A stretch of 64,000 nt of DNA from an uncultured Mediterraneibacter sp. (GCA_944381495.1 CALWLJ010000001.1:124001-188000), one strand, 5' to 3'; shown: positions 1 to 8,938, counted from the first letter of the stretch. Notes: generated by a model from the sequence alone, not told the origin. Numbers and translations are program-made.

Positions 1-1
1 A

Positions 2-94
2 CATATCCGTACCCTCAGACAGAAGCTGGGCGAGCATGGAGATCTGATCCAGACTGTCCGGGGCGTCGGTTACCGCGTAGGGGGAAGCGCATGA
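2..94 (+). CDS. OmpR/PhoB-type response regulator, C-terminal fragment
   Basis: Only the last 30 codons lie in the window. They read as the end of an OmpR/PhoB winged-helix DNA-binding domain: HIRTLRQKL is recognition-helix sequence, followed by a GVGYR wing motif close to the stop. The TGA stop overlaps the ATG of the next gene as ATGA, which is typical of a translationally coupled regulator-kinase pair. The receiver domain lies to the left of the window, so the specific system cannot be named. The gene is cut by the window edge and shows no sign of being broken. Confidence 0.9.
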   Translation, partial: HIRTLRQKLGEHGDLIQTVRGVGYRVGGSA

Positions 95-1437
95 GAAAGA
101 AGATACAGAAGAGTATGATGCTGATCCTTGGGGTCACTTTCATACTCTTTTACGCCATCATATCCATATTTTTATATAGAAGAAATCTGTCTCTTCTGGA
201 GGCAGAGGTTCGGCAGGAAGCTATATATATCAGTGCGGCCATCAATATTTCCGGGTCTGATTACCTGGAGGAGATGAGTCAGGTGGACAGCCAGATCCGC
301 ATCACACTGATCGGAGACAACGGAGAGGTGTTATTTGACTCTGGTGTAAATGACAGTGATGTGGATGAGATGGATGACCACAGTACGAGAGAAGAGGTGA
401 GAGAGGCGGAGGTTTCCGGTACAGGTGAAGACATCCGGATGTCGCATACAGTCCGCCAGGAGCTGTATTACTATGCGATCCGTCTGGATGATGGGACTGT
501 GCTCCGTGTCTCCAGATCCATGGACAGTCTGGTGCAGACCGCTATCGATGTCCTGCCAGTTGTGGGCGGTATCGCGCTGCTCATGATCATTCTTGCCATG
601 ATCCTTGCCAGCTGGCAGACGAAGCGGCTCATCCGCCCGATCATCTCCCTTGATCTGGAGCATCCTCTTGATAATAATGTATACGAGGAGCTGGGGCCCC
701 TTCTGGAAGCTATGGACAGGCAGAACAAGGAGAAGGAGGCTGTCTCCAACATGAGGAAGGAGTTCTCTGCAAATGTCTCCCATGAGCTGAAGACACCTCT
801 GACCTCGATCTCAGGATATGCAGAGATCATGAAGAACGGCATGGTACGTCCGGCTGACATACCGCTTTTCTCAGAACGAATCTACAAGGAAGCGCGACGC
901 CTGATCACACTTGTAGAGGATATCATCAAGTTGTCCAAGCTGGATGAAGAGTCGGTGGAACTGGAAAAGGAAAATGTAGATCTCTTCGACCTTACCCGTG
1001 AGATCATCAGCCATCTGACCCCCCAGGCAGCTCAGAAAAATGTCCGTCTGGAAGTCACCGGAGAGCCTGTCACCTACTTCGGTATCCGGCAGATCCTGGA
1101 CGAGATGATCTACAATGTATGCGAAAATGCCATAAAATATAATAACGAAGGCGGACGGGTATCAATCTGGGTGGGAGATACTCTGGAAGGACCGAAGATC
1201 TCCGTCTCCGACACCGGCATCGGAATCCCGAAAGAGCACCAGGAGCGGATCTTCGAGCGTTTCTACCGGGTGGATAAGAGCCACTCGAAAGAACGGGGAG
1301 GAACCGGCCTGGGCCTCTCTATCGTAAAACACGGCGCACTGCTCCACGGCGCCAAGGTCACAGTAGACAGCGTGCCCGGCAGAGGGACCCGGATGGAAAT
1401 GCAGTTTCCGAAGGCGGAGAAAGAAAAGACGGAGTGA
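91..1437 (+). CDS. Membrane sensor histidine kinase (PhoR-like)
   Basis: 448-residue sensor kinase that pairs with the response regulator ending at 94. Transmembrane helices are seen at about residues 10-30 and 152-174, flanking an extracytoplasmic region of roughly 120 residues. The phosphoacceptor is His231 in the H-box SHELKTPLTS. The HATPase domain follows, with N-box NVCENAIKYN, DTGIGIP, and GGTGLGLSIVKH near the end. The linker after the second helix is short and only weakly HAMP-like. By family it autophosphorylates on His and passes phosphate to the partner regulator. The overall type resembles the PhoR/WalK group of Clostridia; the stimulus cannot be told from sequence. The start is fixed by the ATGA overlap. 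Confidence 0.92.
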   Translation: MRKKIQKSMMLILGVTFILFYAIISIFLYRRNLSLLEAEVRQEAIYISAAINISGSDYLEEMSQVDSQIRITLIGDNGEVLFDSGVNDSDVDEMDDHSTREEVREAEVSGTGEDIRMSHTVRQELYYYAIRLDDGTVLRVSRSMDSLVQTAIDVLPVVGGIALLMIILAMILASWQTKRLIRPIISLDLEHPLDNNVYEELGPLLEAMDRQNKEKEAVSNMRKEFSANVSHELKTPLTSISGYAEIMKNGMVRPADIPLFSERIYKEARRLITLVEDIIKLSKLDEESVELEKENVDLFDLTREIISHLTPQAAQKNVRLEVTGEPVTYFGIRQILDEMIYNVCENAIKYNNEGGRVSIWVGDTLEGPKISVSDTGIGIPKEHQERIFERFYRVDKSHSKERGGTGLGLSIVKHGALLHGAKVTVDSVPGRGTRMEMQFPKAEKEKTE

Positions 1438-1446
1438 TCGTCCGGC

Positions 1447-1583
1447 GGGGAGGAACTCTGTGCTGCCCTGCGGCCACGCTCTCGCTCGGAGTGAAACGCA
1501 ACGGGCACATAAAGACGCAAAAGACGCGTCTTAAGTGCCGGCGTTTCACTACGGGCCTTCATGACAGCACAGAGTTCCTCCCC
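1447..1583. repeat. Structured dispersed repeat, copy A
   Basis: A 19-bp perfect inverted repeat (1447-1465 with 1565-1583) encloses two further nested stems: GTGAAACGC (1491-1499) with GCGTTTCAC (1541-1549), and AAGACGC (1512-1518) with GCGTCTT (1526-1532). The body aligns with copy C at 55735-55845, and its right part aligns, inverted, with copy B at 1900-1970. Several open frames cross it, but they look like by-products of the repeat. It lies directly after the kinase stop and has no T-run, so it is not a standard intrinsic terminator. Confidence 0.8.
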
Positions 1584-1899
1584 ACCTGGTTGATCGCAGC
1601 CGGTACAGAAGTAATCAAGAAGCGGATGTCTTTCAATTCTGTAACTTTTTCAAAACAAATCTACATTTCCTACAACTTATCCTCATGTCCCCAACAAACC
1701 AATAAGTCAAGCTAATAAGTTAAGCCACCAATTTGGCGGCCCCTGCGACCCAAAATCCCATACGTCTTTGGTACGCTGCAGATTCGCCGCTTCATTACTT
1801 GCCGCGGAGGTAAAAACATAGCTTTACCCAGTTCTGCCCACCCCCTGTAATCTCCGCTCCCGTCAGGGAGGGCAAGTTCAGACCTGTCTTCAGTACCCA
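1584..1899. other. Non-coding stretch between two repeat copies, with a short tandem repeat
   Basis: No convincing gene is seen here. A 13-nt unit is repeated in tandem at 1701-1713 and 1714-1726 (AATAAGTCAAGCT then AATAAGTTAAGCC, 11 of 13 identical). It is followed by an imperfect palindrome ending TTTGGCGG at 1739. The 14-mer ACCAATAAGTCAAG (1698-1711) recurs on the other strand at 25459-25472, also beside a TTTGGCGG motif. Confidence 0.5.
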
Positions 1900-1970
1900 G
1901 GCGGGGGAGGCACTGTGGTGTCACGAAGGCCCGTAGCAGAGCGCCGGGACACCACAGCGCCTCCTCCGCC
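1900..1970. repeat. Structured dispersed repeat, copy B (short, inverted core)
   Basis: Arms at 1900-1922 and 1948-1970 form a 23-nt inverted repeat with two mismatches. The loop carries GAAGGCCCGTAG and CGCCGG, which is the reverse complement of the right-hand core of copy A (1536-1560) and is close to that of copy C. The arm sequence differs from copy A, yet it stays self-complementary. Confidence 0.7.
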
Positions 1971-2013
1971 GTCCCCTCTGACCCCAATCTGAAATCCCAC
2001 CCTGCGAAAAAAC

Positions 2014-2041
2014 TTGCAAAATCCCCCCTTTGTGCTATCAT
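2014..2041 (+). promoter_or_regulatory. Sigma-A promoter of gntR-clpC
   Basis: TTGCAA (2014-2019), a 16-base spacer, and TATCAT (2036-2041), about 30 bases ahead of the GntR start codon. Confidence 0.6.
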
Positions 2042-2052
2042 ATGTATAACAC
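2032..2052. promoter_or_regulatory. Candidate GntR (YtrA-type) operator
   Basis: A 21-bp dyad with half-sites GTGCTAT (2032-2038) and ATAACAC (2046-2052) around a 7-base centre covers the -10 box of the gntR promoter. The GTG...CAC outline resembles operators known for YtrA-subfamily GntR repressors. Its position suggests autorepression of gntR-clpC, which is inferred. Confidence 0.5.
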
Positions 2053-2074
2053 ACCAGAGAAAGGGGATGGATAC

Positions 2075-2455
2075 ATGCTTCTTTTAGAAGTTGATTTTAA
2101 CAGTGATGAGGCAATCTATGTCCAGCTCTGCAACCAGATCATTCTTGGGATCGCCACATCTGTGATCCGGGAGGGGGATTCCCTGCCGTCCGTACGCCAG
2201 CTGGCAGACACCATCGGCGTGAATATGCATACAGTGAACAAGGCCTACAGTGTCCTGAAGCGGGAGGGGTATATCAGTTTGGATAAGAGACGCGGGGCGG
2301 TGATCTCCCTTGACATTGACAAGATGGAGGAACTGGAGGAAATGCGCAGACAGCTTCGGATCGTCCTTGCCAGAGGATGCTGCAAGAATATTACCAGACA
2401 GGAAGTGCATGACCTGGTTGACGAGATTTTTGATGATTACAGCTCAGGGTTGTGA
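2075..2455 (+). CDS. GntR-family transcriptional regulator, YtrA subfamily
   Basis: 126-residue regulator. The N-terminal winged helix-turn-helix spans about residues 8-75 and shows SLPSVRQLADTIGVNMHTVNKAY and the wing LKREGYI. It has only a short C-terminal helical tail of about 45 residues instead of a ligand-binding domain, as usual for YtrA-type members. The ATG at 2075 is chosen over upstream frame-mates because AAGGGG lies about 8 bases before it. It sits 39 bases ahead of the ClpC-like gene in the same direction, so it probably controls that gene and itself. A dyad over the promoter fits. In many Bacillota clpC is controlled by CtsR, and none is seen here. Confidence 0.88.
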   Translation: MLLLEVDFNSDEAIYVQLCNQIILGIATSVIREGDSLPSVRQLADTIGVNMHTVNKAYSVLKREGYISLDKRRGAVISLDIDKMEELEEMRRQLRIVLARGCCKNITRQEVHDLVDEIFDDYSSGL

Positions 2456-2494
2456 TATGATGAGAAAGACTATGAAACAGACAGGGAGGAATCT

Positions 2495-4930
2495 ATGCGT
2501 TTATCATATACGAAACAGGCGGAGGAAGCTTTGCGGTATGCTTCCCGAAAAGCACGGGAGCTGAAACACCCCTATGTGGGGACAGAACATCTCCTGCTTG
2601 GCCTTCGGGCAGAATACAGCGGCGTTGCCGGACAGGTACTGGCGCAGAACGGAGTGGAAGAGGACAAGATCCTTCATCTTATGGATGAATTGATCGCTCC
2701 GGAAGGAGACCTGCCGGGCGGCGGGAAACCGGAAAAAAGTCCGAGATTTGAATATATTCTGGAAAACAGTGAGAAGGAAGCGGTGCGGTTCCATTCCGAC
2801 GCGGTGGGGACAGAACATCTGCTCCTGTCCATTATCCGGGATGTGGATTGTGTGGCTGCACGGATCCTGATCACATTGAACATCAGTCTGCAGAAGATCC
2901 TTCAGGATATCCTGACTGCGGCGGACGTGGATCCGAAGGAATATCAGGAGGAGCTTCAGGATGAGATGCGGGGCGGCGCTTCTTCCATGACAGAGCAGTA
3001 CTGTACCGATATGACTGCCCGGGCGGAAGAAGGCAAGCTGGATCCTGTTATCGGAAGAGAAAAGGAAATATACCGACTCATGCAGGTGCTGAGCCGCCGA
3101 ACAAAGAACAACCCCTGCCTGGTCGGAGAACCGGGCGTAGGAAAGACGGCTGTAGTAGAAGGGCTTGCTCAGAGGATTGCTTCCGGAATCGTGCCGGAGA
3201 TGATGAAGGATAAGAGGATTTATACGCTTGACCTGCCGGGACTGATCGCCGGATCAAAGTATCGGGGAGAGTTCGAGGAGCGGATGAAGGGGCTGATATC
3301 AGAAGTAGAGGCGGCCGGAAATATTATTCTGTTCCTGGATGAGATCCATACCGTGATCGGCGCAGGCGGCGCGGAGGGCGCCATTGATGCTTCCAGTATT
3401 CTGAAGCCCTCTCTTGCAAGAGGCGAGCTGCAGCTGATCGGAGCTACGACCATTGCAGAATACAGAAAATATATTGAAAAGGATGCTGCGCTGGAGCGCA
3501 GGTTCCAGCCGGTATCTGTGGAGGAACCGTCCAGGGAGCAGTGCATTGAGATATTGAAAGGGCTGAAAGGCAGATATGAGACCCATCACCGGGTTACAGT
3601 TACTGAGGAGGCGATTCAAAGCGCGGTGCAGCTGTCAGAGCGCTATATCACAGACAGAAATCTGCCGGACAAAGCCATTGACGTGCTGGATGAAGCCTGC
3701 TCCGCAGTCAGTTTGAGAGACTACAAAGTGCCGGATAATCTGACGGCTCTGGAAGCGTCTCTGAAGGAGCTGATGGAGGAAAAAGAGGAGAGCGTCCGCA
3801 GAGGAGACTTTACCGAGGCTTCCATGATCCAGAAGGAACAGGATAGTGTACAGCAGAAAGTGGACGGACTGAAGAAGCGTTTTGAGAAGAAGAGCAGCGC
3901 CGCCAACCCGTCCGTCACGGAGAATGACATTGCGGAAGTAGTGGCTGCCTGGACGAAGATCCCGGTCCAGAAGATCGCGCAGAGCGACGCAGAGAGGCTG
4001 AAGAAGCTGGAGAGTGAGCTGCACAGGAGAGTAGTCGGACAGGACGAGGCAGTCAGTGCGGTCGCCCGTGCGGTGAAGCGTGGACGCGTGGGACTGAAGG
4101 ACCCGAAGCGGCCTATCGGTTCCTTCCTGTTCCTGGGACCTACAGGTGTGGGTAAGACAGAGCTTTCCAAGGCGCTGGCTGAGGCGCTGTTCGGAAATGA
4201 AGAGTCCATGATACGGGTGGATATGTCGGAGTACATGGAGAAACATTCTGTATCCAAGATGATCGGATCTCCTCCGGGCTATGTGGGACATGAAGAGGGC
4301 GGACAGCTCAGTGATCAGGTGAGGACTCATCCCTATTCCGTGATCCTGTTCGATGAGATCGAGAAGGCCCATCCGGATGTATTCAATATCCTGCTTCAGG
4401 TGCTGGACGACGGACACATCACAGATTCCCAGGGGAGGAAGGTTGACTTTTCCAATACGGTCATCATCATGACATCCAATGCAGGTGCGAAGGCAATCGT
4501 GGATCCGAAGAAACTGGGATTTTCCGTGAAGGAAGATCCGGCGGACGATTATAAGAGAATGAAACAGAACGTGATGAATGAGGTGAAGCTGATCTTCCGT
4601 CCGGAGTTCCTGAACCGGATCGATGAGATCATAGTATTCCATGCTTTGGAGAAGTCGCATATGAAGAAGATTGTTTCACTTATGTGCCGCGGATTTACAA
4701 AGCGGCTGAAGGATCAGATGGATATTACACTGACTCTCCGGGATTCCGCGAAGAATCTGATCGTGGAGAAAGGAACCGATGTGAAATACGGAGCGAGACC
4801 GTTGAGAAGAGCTCTTCAGACAGAACTGGAAGATAAGCTGGCAGAGGCGATCCTTAACGGTGAGGTGAAGCCCGGCGATCAGGTGGAAGCGGGAACAGTG
4901 AAGAAAGAGATCCATTTTATTGTAAAATAA
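2495..4930 (+). CDS. clpC: ClpC-type AAA+ unfoldase (ATP-dependent Clp protease ATP-binding subunit)
   Basis: 811-residue HSP100 unfoldase, which by family unfolds proteins and threads them into ClpP. In order: a Clp N-domain with two repeats (about 1-145), the first AAA+ module with Walker A GEPGVGKT (211-218), a short UVR-like middle domain (about 410-450), and the second AAA+ module with GPTGVGKT (about 547-554) and the MTSNAGA sensor region. Length and the short middle domain fit ClpC rather than ClpB. The ATG follows AGGGAGGAA. The usual McsA/McsB/CtsR partners are absent; a GntR regulator takes the upstream place. A 137-residue protein and radA follow. Confidence 0.93.
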   Translation: MRLSYTKQAEEALRYASRKARELKHPYVGTEHLLLGLRAEYSGVAGQVLAQNGVEEDKILHLMDELIAPEGDLPGGGKPEKSPRFEYILENSEKEAVRFHSDAVGTEHLLLSIIRDVDCVAARILITLNISLQKILQDILTAADVDPKEYQEELQDEMRGGASSMTEQYCTDMTARAEEGKLDPVIGREKEIYRLMQVLSRRTKNNPCLVGEPGVGKTAVVEGLAQRIASGIVPEMMKDKRIYTLDLPGLIAGSKYRGEFEERMKGLISEVEAAGNIILFLDEIHTVIGAGGAEGAIDASSILKPSLARGELQLIGATTIAEYRKYIEKDAALERRFQPVSVEEPSREQCIEILKGLKGRYETHHRVTVTEEAIQSAVQLSERYITDRNLPDKAIDVLDEACSAVSLRDYKVPDNLTALEASLKELMEEKEESVRRGDFTEASMIQKEQDSVQQKVDGLKKRFEKKSSAANPSVTENDIAEVVAAWTKIPVQKIAQSDAERLKKLESELHRRVVGQDEAVSAVARAVKRGRVGLKDPKRPIGSFLFLGPTGVGKTELSKALAEALFGNEESMIRVDMSEYMEKHSVSKMIGSPPGYVGHEEGGQLSDQVRTHPYSVILFDEIEKAHPDVFNILLQVLDDGHITDSQGRKVDFSNTVIIMTSNAGAKAIVDPKKLGFSVKEDPADDYKRMKQNVMNEVKLIFRPEFLNRIDEIIVFHALEKSHMKKIVSLMCRGFTKRLKDQMDITLTLRDSAKNLIVEKGTDVKYGARPLRRALQTELEDKLAEAILNGEVKPGDQVEAGTVKKEIHFIVK

Positions 4931-4998
4931 TCAGTGGCAAATCAGAATTTTTTATTATATAATAGCCATAAGCAGAAATACTTAGGAGGAAAATTAAA

Positions 4999-5412
4999 AT
5001 GACAGCTGTGAAAGAGTTATTGCGCGCGGAAGATGACGGAACCTTAAGCTTCGGAGATTACTCCCTTTCGTCCAAGACGAAGAAGGATAATTTTGAGTTT
5101 GAGGGAGACCTTTACAAGGTAAAGACATTTTCCGAGATAACAAAACTCGAGAAGAACGGAATGTTTGTCTATGAGTCAGTACCGGGAAGCACGGTGGAAC
5201 ACTTCAGACAGACAGAGAATGAGATCGCATTTACGGTTTCGGCGGCAGGAGATGTGCAGTTTACCCTTGAGCTGGAGCCTGAGAGTGAATATGAAGTGGT
5301 GATCGATGGGAATTCCGCCGGAAAGATGAGCACCAACCTGAGCGGGAAGCTCAGCGTAAGCGTAGAACTCAATGGAGATCAGGAGGCTCAGGTCAGTGTT
5401 GTGAAGTGCTGA
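4999..5412 (+). CDS. Small beta-rich protein of unknown function
   Basis: 137 residues with no signal peptide and no membrane segment. The C-terminal half alternates polar and hydrophobic residues in a way that suggests a beta-sandwich: VQFTLELEPESEYEVVIDG, then LSGKLSVSVEL. I do not recognise an enzymatic motif. It begins after a strong AGGAGG (start ATG at 4999), 68 bases after clpC, and is followed by an intrinsic terminator, so it is probably the last gene of the gntR-clpC transcript. Related proteins are sometimes labelled endosialidase-like in databases; nothing here supports that activity. Confidence 0.75.
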   Translation: MTAVKELLRAEDDGTLSFGDYSLSSKTKKDNFEFEGDLYKVKTFSEITKLEKNGMFVYESVPGSTVEHFRQTENEIAFTVSAAGDVQFTLELEPESEYEVVIDGNSAGKMSTNLSGKLSVSVELNGDQEAQVSVVKC

Positions 5413-5439
5413 CCGCCTGGAATTTAATAATGGAACGAT

Positions 5440-5471
5440 ACAGGGTGGATGTGAGGCGTCTGCCCTGTTTT
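5440..5471 (+). terminator. Intrinsic terminator after the clpC operon
   Basis: Stem ACAGGG (5440-5445) with CCCTGT, plus an inner GATG/CGTC pairing, followed at once by TTTTTGGG. Confidence 0.65.
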
Positions 5472-5535
5472 TGGGTTCCTGATCAAGAGGAAAACCGAAG
5501 CGGGAATATCTGCTTTATTGTGAAAGGATGGATTT

Positions 5536-6900
5536 ATGGCGAAAGGGAAAAAGACTGTATTTTACTGCCAGAACTGCGGGCATGAGGAGTCGAAATGGCT
5601 GGGGCAGTGCCCTATGTGCAAAGAGTGGAATACATTTGTAGAGGAAAAGACAGAAAGCGGGATCACCCGGGGAACTACGGTCTCTGCCCGTTCTGTGCGT
5701 GAGGCGAAAGTGATCCCGCTGGCGGAGGTGGAAGCCGATGATGATGAGAGATGCAGGACCGGCATCGGAGAGCTGGACCGGGTGCTCGGTGGCGGGATCG
5801 TGCCAGGCTCTCTTGTGCTGGTGGGAGGAGATCCGGGAATTGGTAAATCAACCCTTCTGCTTCAGGTGTGCCAGAGGCTGGCTGAGATGAAGAAGATCCT
5901 GTACATTTCCGGAGAAGAATCCCAGGCCCAGATCAGACTGCGGGCAAACAGGATGGGACAATTCGCGCACAATCTGCTCCTCCTGTGTGAGACGAATCTG
6001 GATCTGATTCGTGGAGTGATCGAACGGGAGAAGCCGGAGCTGGTCATTATCGATTCTATCCAGACTATGTACAGCGAAGAAGTGGCCTCCGCCCCGGGCA
6101 GCGTGTCCCAGGTGCGGGAGTCTACTAATATCTTCATGCAGCTGGCAAAGGGATTGTGCATCCCCATTTTCATCGTAGGCCATGTGACAAAGGAAGGAAC
6201 CGTGGCAGGGCCAAGAGTGCTGGAACATATGGTAGATACGGTGCTCTATTTTGAAGGAGACCGGCATGCGTCCTACCGGATCCTGCGGGCGGTGAAGAAC
6301 CGTTTCGGATCCACCAATGAGATCGGTGTCTTTGAGATGCGCCAGGATGGGCTGGCGGAGGTGGAGAATCCTTCCGAATATATGCTCAGCGGAAAGCCGG
6401 AGAACGCCTCGGGGTCTGTTGTGGCCTGCTCCATGGAGGGAACCCGGCCGATCCTGCTGGAGATCCAGGCGCTGGTATGCCGGAGTAACTTCGGTATGCC
6501 CCGGCGTACTGCTGCGGGAACAGACTACAACCGGGTGAACCTGCTCATGGCCGTGCTGGAGAAACGGCTGGGGATGGCCCTGTCCAACTGCGATGCCTAC
6601 GTCAACATTGCCGGAGGTATACGTATCAACGAACCAGCCATCGACCTTGGCATCGTCATGGCTGTCATCTCCAGCTTCCGCAATCGTCCGATAGACGAGA
6701 AGATGATCGTATTCGGCGAGGTGGGACTCAGCGGCGAGGTCCGCGCCGTCAACATGCCTGAACAGCGTGTGGCCGAGGCTAGAAAACTGGGATTCGAGAC
6801 ATGCATCCTGCCGGAAGTCTGCCTGAAGATGGTAAAGGGCGTGAAAGGAATCCGGCTGGTGGGAGTGAAGAATATTAATGATGTGGTGGGATTTATCTGA
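5536..6900 (+). CDS. radA: DNA repair protein RadA
   Basis: 454 residues, the usual RadA length. It has an N-terminal zinc ribbon with Cys11, Cys14, Cys25 and Cys28, a RecA-like ATPase with Walker A GGDPGIGKST (about 97-106), the RadA signature KNRFGS (254-259), and a C-terminal Lon-protease-like domain. By family it is a branch-migration helicase acting on recombination intermediates. The ATG follows AAAGGATGG. It lies downstream of clpC, an order common in Bacillota (clpC-radA), with one terminator between them here. Confidence 0.96.
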   Translation: MAKGKKTVFYCQNCGHEESKWLGQCPMCKEWNTFVEEKTESGITRGTTVSARSVREAKVIPLAEVEADDDERCRTGIGELDRVLGGGIVPGSLVLVGGDPGIGKSTLLLQVCQRLAEMKKILYISGEESQAQIRLRANRMGQFAHNLLLLCETNLDLIRGVIEREKPELVIIDSIQTMYSEEVASAPGSVSQVRESTNIFMQLAKGLCIPIFIVGHVTKEGTVAGPRVLEHMVDTVLYFEGDRHASYRILRAVKNRFGSTNEIGVFEMRQDGLAEVENPSEYMLSGKPENASGSVVACSMEGTRPILLEIQALVCRSNFGMPRRTAAGTDYNRVNLLMAVLEKRLGMALSNCDAYVNIAGGIRINEPAIDLGIVMAVISSFRNRPIDEKMIVFGEVGLSGEVRAVNMPEQRVAEARKLGFETCILPEVCLKMVKGVKGIRLVGVKNINDVVGFI

Positions 6901-6914
6901 ATTTTCTGAAAATG

Positions 6915-6973
6915 CCGGAAAAAGGGGACAGGTACTTTTTGGTAGCGTTTTCTGAATATTCTGAAAAATATTC
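6915..6973. repeat. REP-like short palindromic stretch
   Basis: Contains AAAAAGGGGACAGGTACTTTT, trimmed here to its core GGGGACAGGTAC (6924-6935), followed by GAATATT (6954-6960) and AATATTC (6967-6973), a 7-bp hairpin. The first motif resembles dispersed REP-type fragments of Bacillota. That likeness is from memory and has not been tested. Confidence 0.3.
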
Positions 6974-6991
6974 GATGGAAAGGAGAAAATG

Positions 6992-7414
6992 ATGAAGCCG
7001 TATACAAGAAAAGCAAAGTATTATGAGACTGATCAGATGGGGATTATCCATCATTCTAATTACATTCGCTGGATGGAGGAGGCCAGGATCGATCTGCTGG
7101 ATCAGATTGGTTTCCCGTACAGGCGGTTTGAGGAGATGGGGTATATCAGTCCGGTGCTCCATGCAGAGTGTGAGTATAAGAAAAGTATAAAGTTTGATGA
7201 TGAGGTGAAGATCATTGTTTCTCTGCAGGAATTAGGAAGGGTGAAGTTTACTCTCCGGTATGATATTTACAATCTGTCAGAAGATGGCGTGCTGAGCGCA
7301 TACGGGACCACTACTCATTGCTTCCTTAAGAAGGATGGCAGACCGGTATTGATCGACCGGGAGATGAAGGAATTTTCTGATGTGATGAAAGGATTGTCGG
7401 AGCAGGCTGAATAA
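6992..7414 (+). CDS. Acyl-CoA thioesterase, hotdog fold (YbgC/4HBT type)
   Basis: 140 residues, the size of a single hotdog domain. The N-terminal pattern YYETDQMGIIHHSNYIRWMEEAR is split here as YETDQMG and HHSNYIRWMEEAR; it carries the Asp and His region of the 4-hydroxybenzoyl-CoA thioesterase/YbgC family. It should hydrolyse short acyl-CoA or acyl-carrier thioesters in the cytoplasm; the substrate is unknown. Two ATGs are adjacent (6989 and 6992); AGGAG at 6981-6985 sits better for the second. A promoter and ilvE follow. Confidence 0.85.
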   Translation: MKPYTRKAKYYETDQMGIIHHSNYIRWMEEARIDLLDQIGFPYRRFEEMGYISPVLHAECEYKKSIKFDDEVKIIVSLQELGRVKFTLRYDIYNLSEDGVLSAYGTTTHCFLKKDGRPVLIDREMKEFSDVMKGLSEQAE

Positions 7415-7446
7415 AAGCGGAGCACACAAAAAAACAGAGTGCACTC

Positions 7447-7475
7447 TTGATTTTTCTTAACTAACGTATTATAAT
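7447..7475 (+). promoter_or_regulatory. Sigma-A promoter of ilvE
   Basis: TTGATT (7447-7452), a 17-base spacer, TATAAT (7470-7475). This leaves a leader of about 115 bases before ilvE. No T-box specifier or GGTGGNACCGCG element is seen in it. Confidence 0.75.
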
Positions 7476-7598
7476 GACAACGTAAAAGATGAAAACGGTT
7501 CAGACATACAGTTTTTATAGATAGTTATGGAGTGTTGCATGGCTGGACAGTGTGAAGTTTGACGGTCTGCATCGTGCAGAGGAATGGAGGATTTTACG

Positions 7599-8624
7599 AT
7601 GGAGAAGAAAAATATTGACTGGGAGAACCTTGGGTTCGGCTATATACCTACAGACAAGAGATATGTAGCTAATTTTAAAGACGGCAAATGGGATGATGGA
7701 GCGCTGATCGACGACCCGAACATCGTAATGAATGAATGTGCCGGGGTCCTGCAGTATGCACAGACAGTGTTTGAGGGAATGAAAGCATATACAACAGAGG
7801 ACGGACATATTGTGACATTCCGCCCGGATCTGAATGCCTCTCGTATGGTAGATTCTGCAAAACGCCTTGAGATGCCGCCATTTCCCGAGGATCGTTTCGT
7901 GGACGCTATCGTCCAGACTGTAAAGGCAAATGCTGCATATGTTCCGCCTTATGGATCAGGAGCAACACTTTATATCAGACCTTATATGTTCGGCATTAAT
8001 CCGGTTATCGGAGTGAAGCCTGCAGATGAATATCAGTTCCGCGTATTTACTACACCGGTAGGACCCTACTTCAAGGGCGGCGTAAAGCCGATCACCATCT
8101 GTGTATCTGATTTCGACCGTGCTGCGCCGCATGGAACAGGTCATATCAAAGCCGGACTTAATTACGCAATGAGCCTGCATGCGATCGTGACAGCTCATAA
8201 GAACGGATTTGATGAGAATATGTATCTCGACTCCGCTACAAGGACAAAAGTAGAGGAGACCGGCGGAGCAAACTTCCTGTTTGTTACAAAGGACAACAAG
8301 ATTGTTACACCGCATTCTACAACGATCCTTCCGTCTATCACAAGAAGATCTCTGATGTACGTTGCAGAGCATTATCTTGGATTGGAAGTAGAAGAGAGAG
8401 ACGTATACTTTGACGAAGTAAAAGACTTCGCTGAATGTGGACTCTGCGGTACTGCAGCTGTTATCTCTCCGGTAGGAAAGGTTGTTAATCATGGCGAGGA
8501 GATCTGCTTCCCGAGCGGAATGGAGAAGATGGGACCGACGATCCAGAAACTGTACGATACTCTGACAGGTATCCAGATGGGACACATCGAAGCTCCGGAA
8601 GGATGGATCAAGGTGATCGAGTAA
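7599..8624 (+). CDS. ilvE: Branched-chain amino acid aminotransferase
   Basis: 341-residue class-IV PLP aminotransferase that interconverts Leu/Ile/Val with their 2-oxo acids, using glutamate/2-oxoglutarate. Lys184 in HIKAGLNYAMS is the expected Schiff-base lysine. The EETGGANF and GLCGTAAVISPV segments match the PLP-phosphate region. The ATG at 7599 is preferred over 7584, because the GGAGG at 7586-7590 would otherwise fall inside the gene; the chosen start gives a spacing of 8. The gene appears monocistronic, with its own promoter and a strong terminator. Confidence 0.95.
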   Translation: MEKKNIDWENLGFGYIPTDKRYVANFKDGKWDDGALIDDPNIVMNECAGVLQYAQTVFEGMKAYTTEDGHIVTFRPDLNASRMVDSAKRLEMPPFPEDRFVDAIVQTVKANAAYVPPYGSGATLYIRPYMFGINPVIGVKPADEYQFRVFTTPVGPYFKGGVKPITICVSDFDRAAPHGTGHIKAGLNYAMSLHAIVTAHKNGFDENMYLDSATRTKVEETGGANFLFVTKDNKIVTPHSTTILPSITRRSLMYVAEHYLGLEVEERDVYFDEVKDFAECGLCGTAAVISPVGKVVNHGEEICFPSGMEKMGPTIQKLYDTLTGIQMGHIEAPEGWIKVIE

Positions 8625-8700
8625 AAAGGAGTAAGTGTCGGGAAACTCGGAAGATTTGAGAAGATGATCTGAAAAAATGATAATCTTTTGAAATATTATA

Positions 8701-8748
8701 AAAAAGCATCGATAGAAAGGATTTTGTAGCTTTCACGATGCTTTTTTT
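8701..8748 (+). terminator. Intrinsic terminator of ilvE
   Basis: GCATCG pairs with CGATGC, extended by AGAAAG with CTTTC. It is flanked by an A-run on the left and TTTTTTT on the right. Confidence 0.85.
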
Positions 8749-8877
8749 GCGTATTGGGCCCGGCATTAGTCTGCTATTATGCCACTGGATCTTATTCGGC
8801 ACTGACACAATTCCCTTATGGCTGGCATCCGGGAACGATCCAACAGTAGCAGAACATCATATAAATTATTTCGCATA

Positions 8878-8906
8878 TTGACATATGAAATATTTCAAAC
8901 TATTAT
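8878..8906 (+). promoter_or_regulatory. Sigma-A promoter of manA
   Basis: Consensus TTGACA (8878-8883), a 17-base spacer, TATTAT (8901-8906), then AAGGAGG before the ATG at 8939. Confidence 0.8.
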
Positions 8907-8938
8907 TTGATTTAGTAAGGTTGAAGGAGGCCATGTAG

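Noticed and set aside
1434..1715. Open frame after the sensor kinase, and the frames opposite it
   Set aside because: It lies across the inverted-repeat element. Its composition follows the repeat, there is no ribosome site, and the frames recur over copy C, which suggests repeat by-products.
1712..2041. Minus-strand open frame between repeat copy B and gntR
   Set aside because: It overlaps copy B and the gntR promoter, has no recognisable domain and has no suitable ribosome site.
3635..4660. Long open frame opposite clpC (341 codons)
   Set aside because: A shadow of the clpC coding frame, with no homology and no ribosome site.
7476..7598. T-box riboswitch in the ilvE leader
   Set aside because: No specifier loop and no GGTGGNACCGCG antiterminator motif were found in about 120 bases.
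8749..8790. CCCGGCATTAG shared with 20355-20366, downstream of another terminator
   Set aside because: An 11-base match with no further similarity, too short to call a repeat family from two sites.
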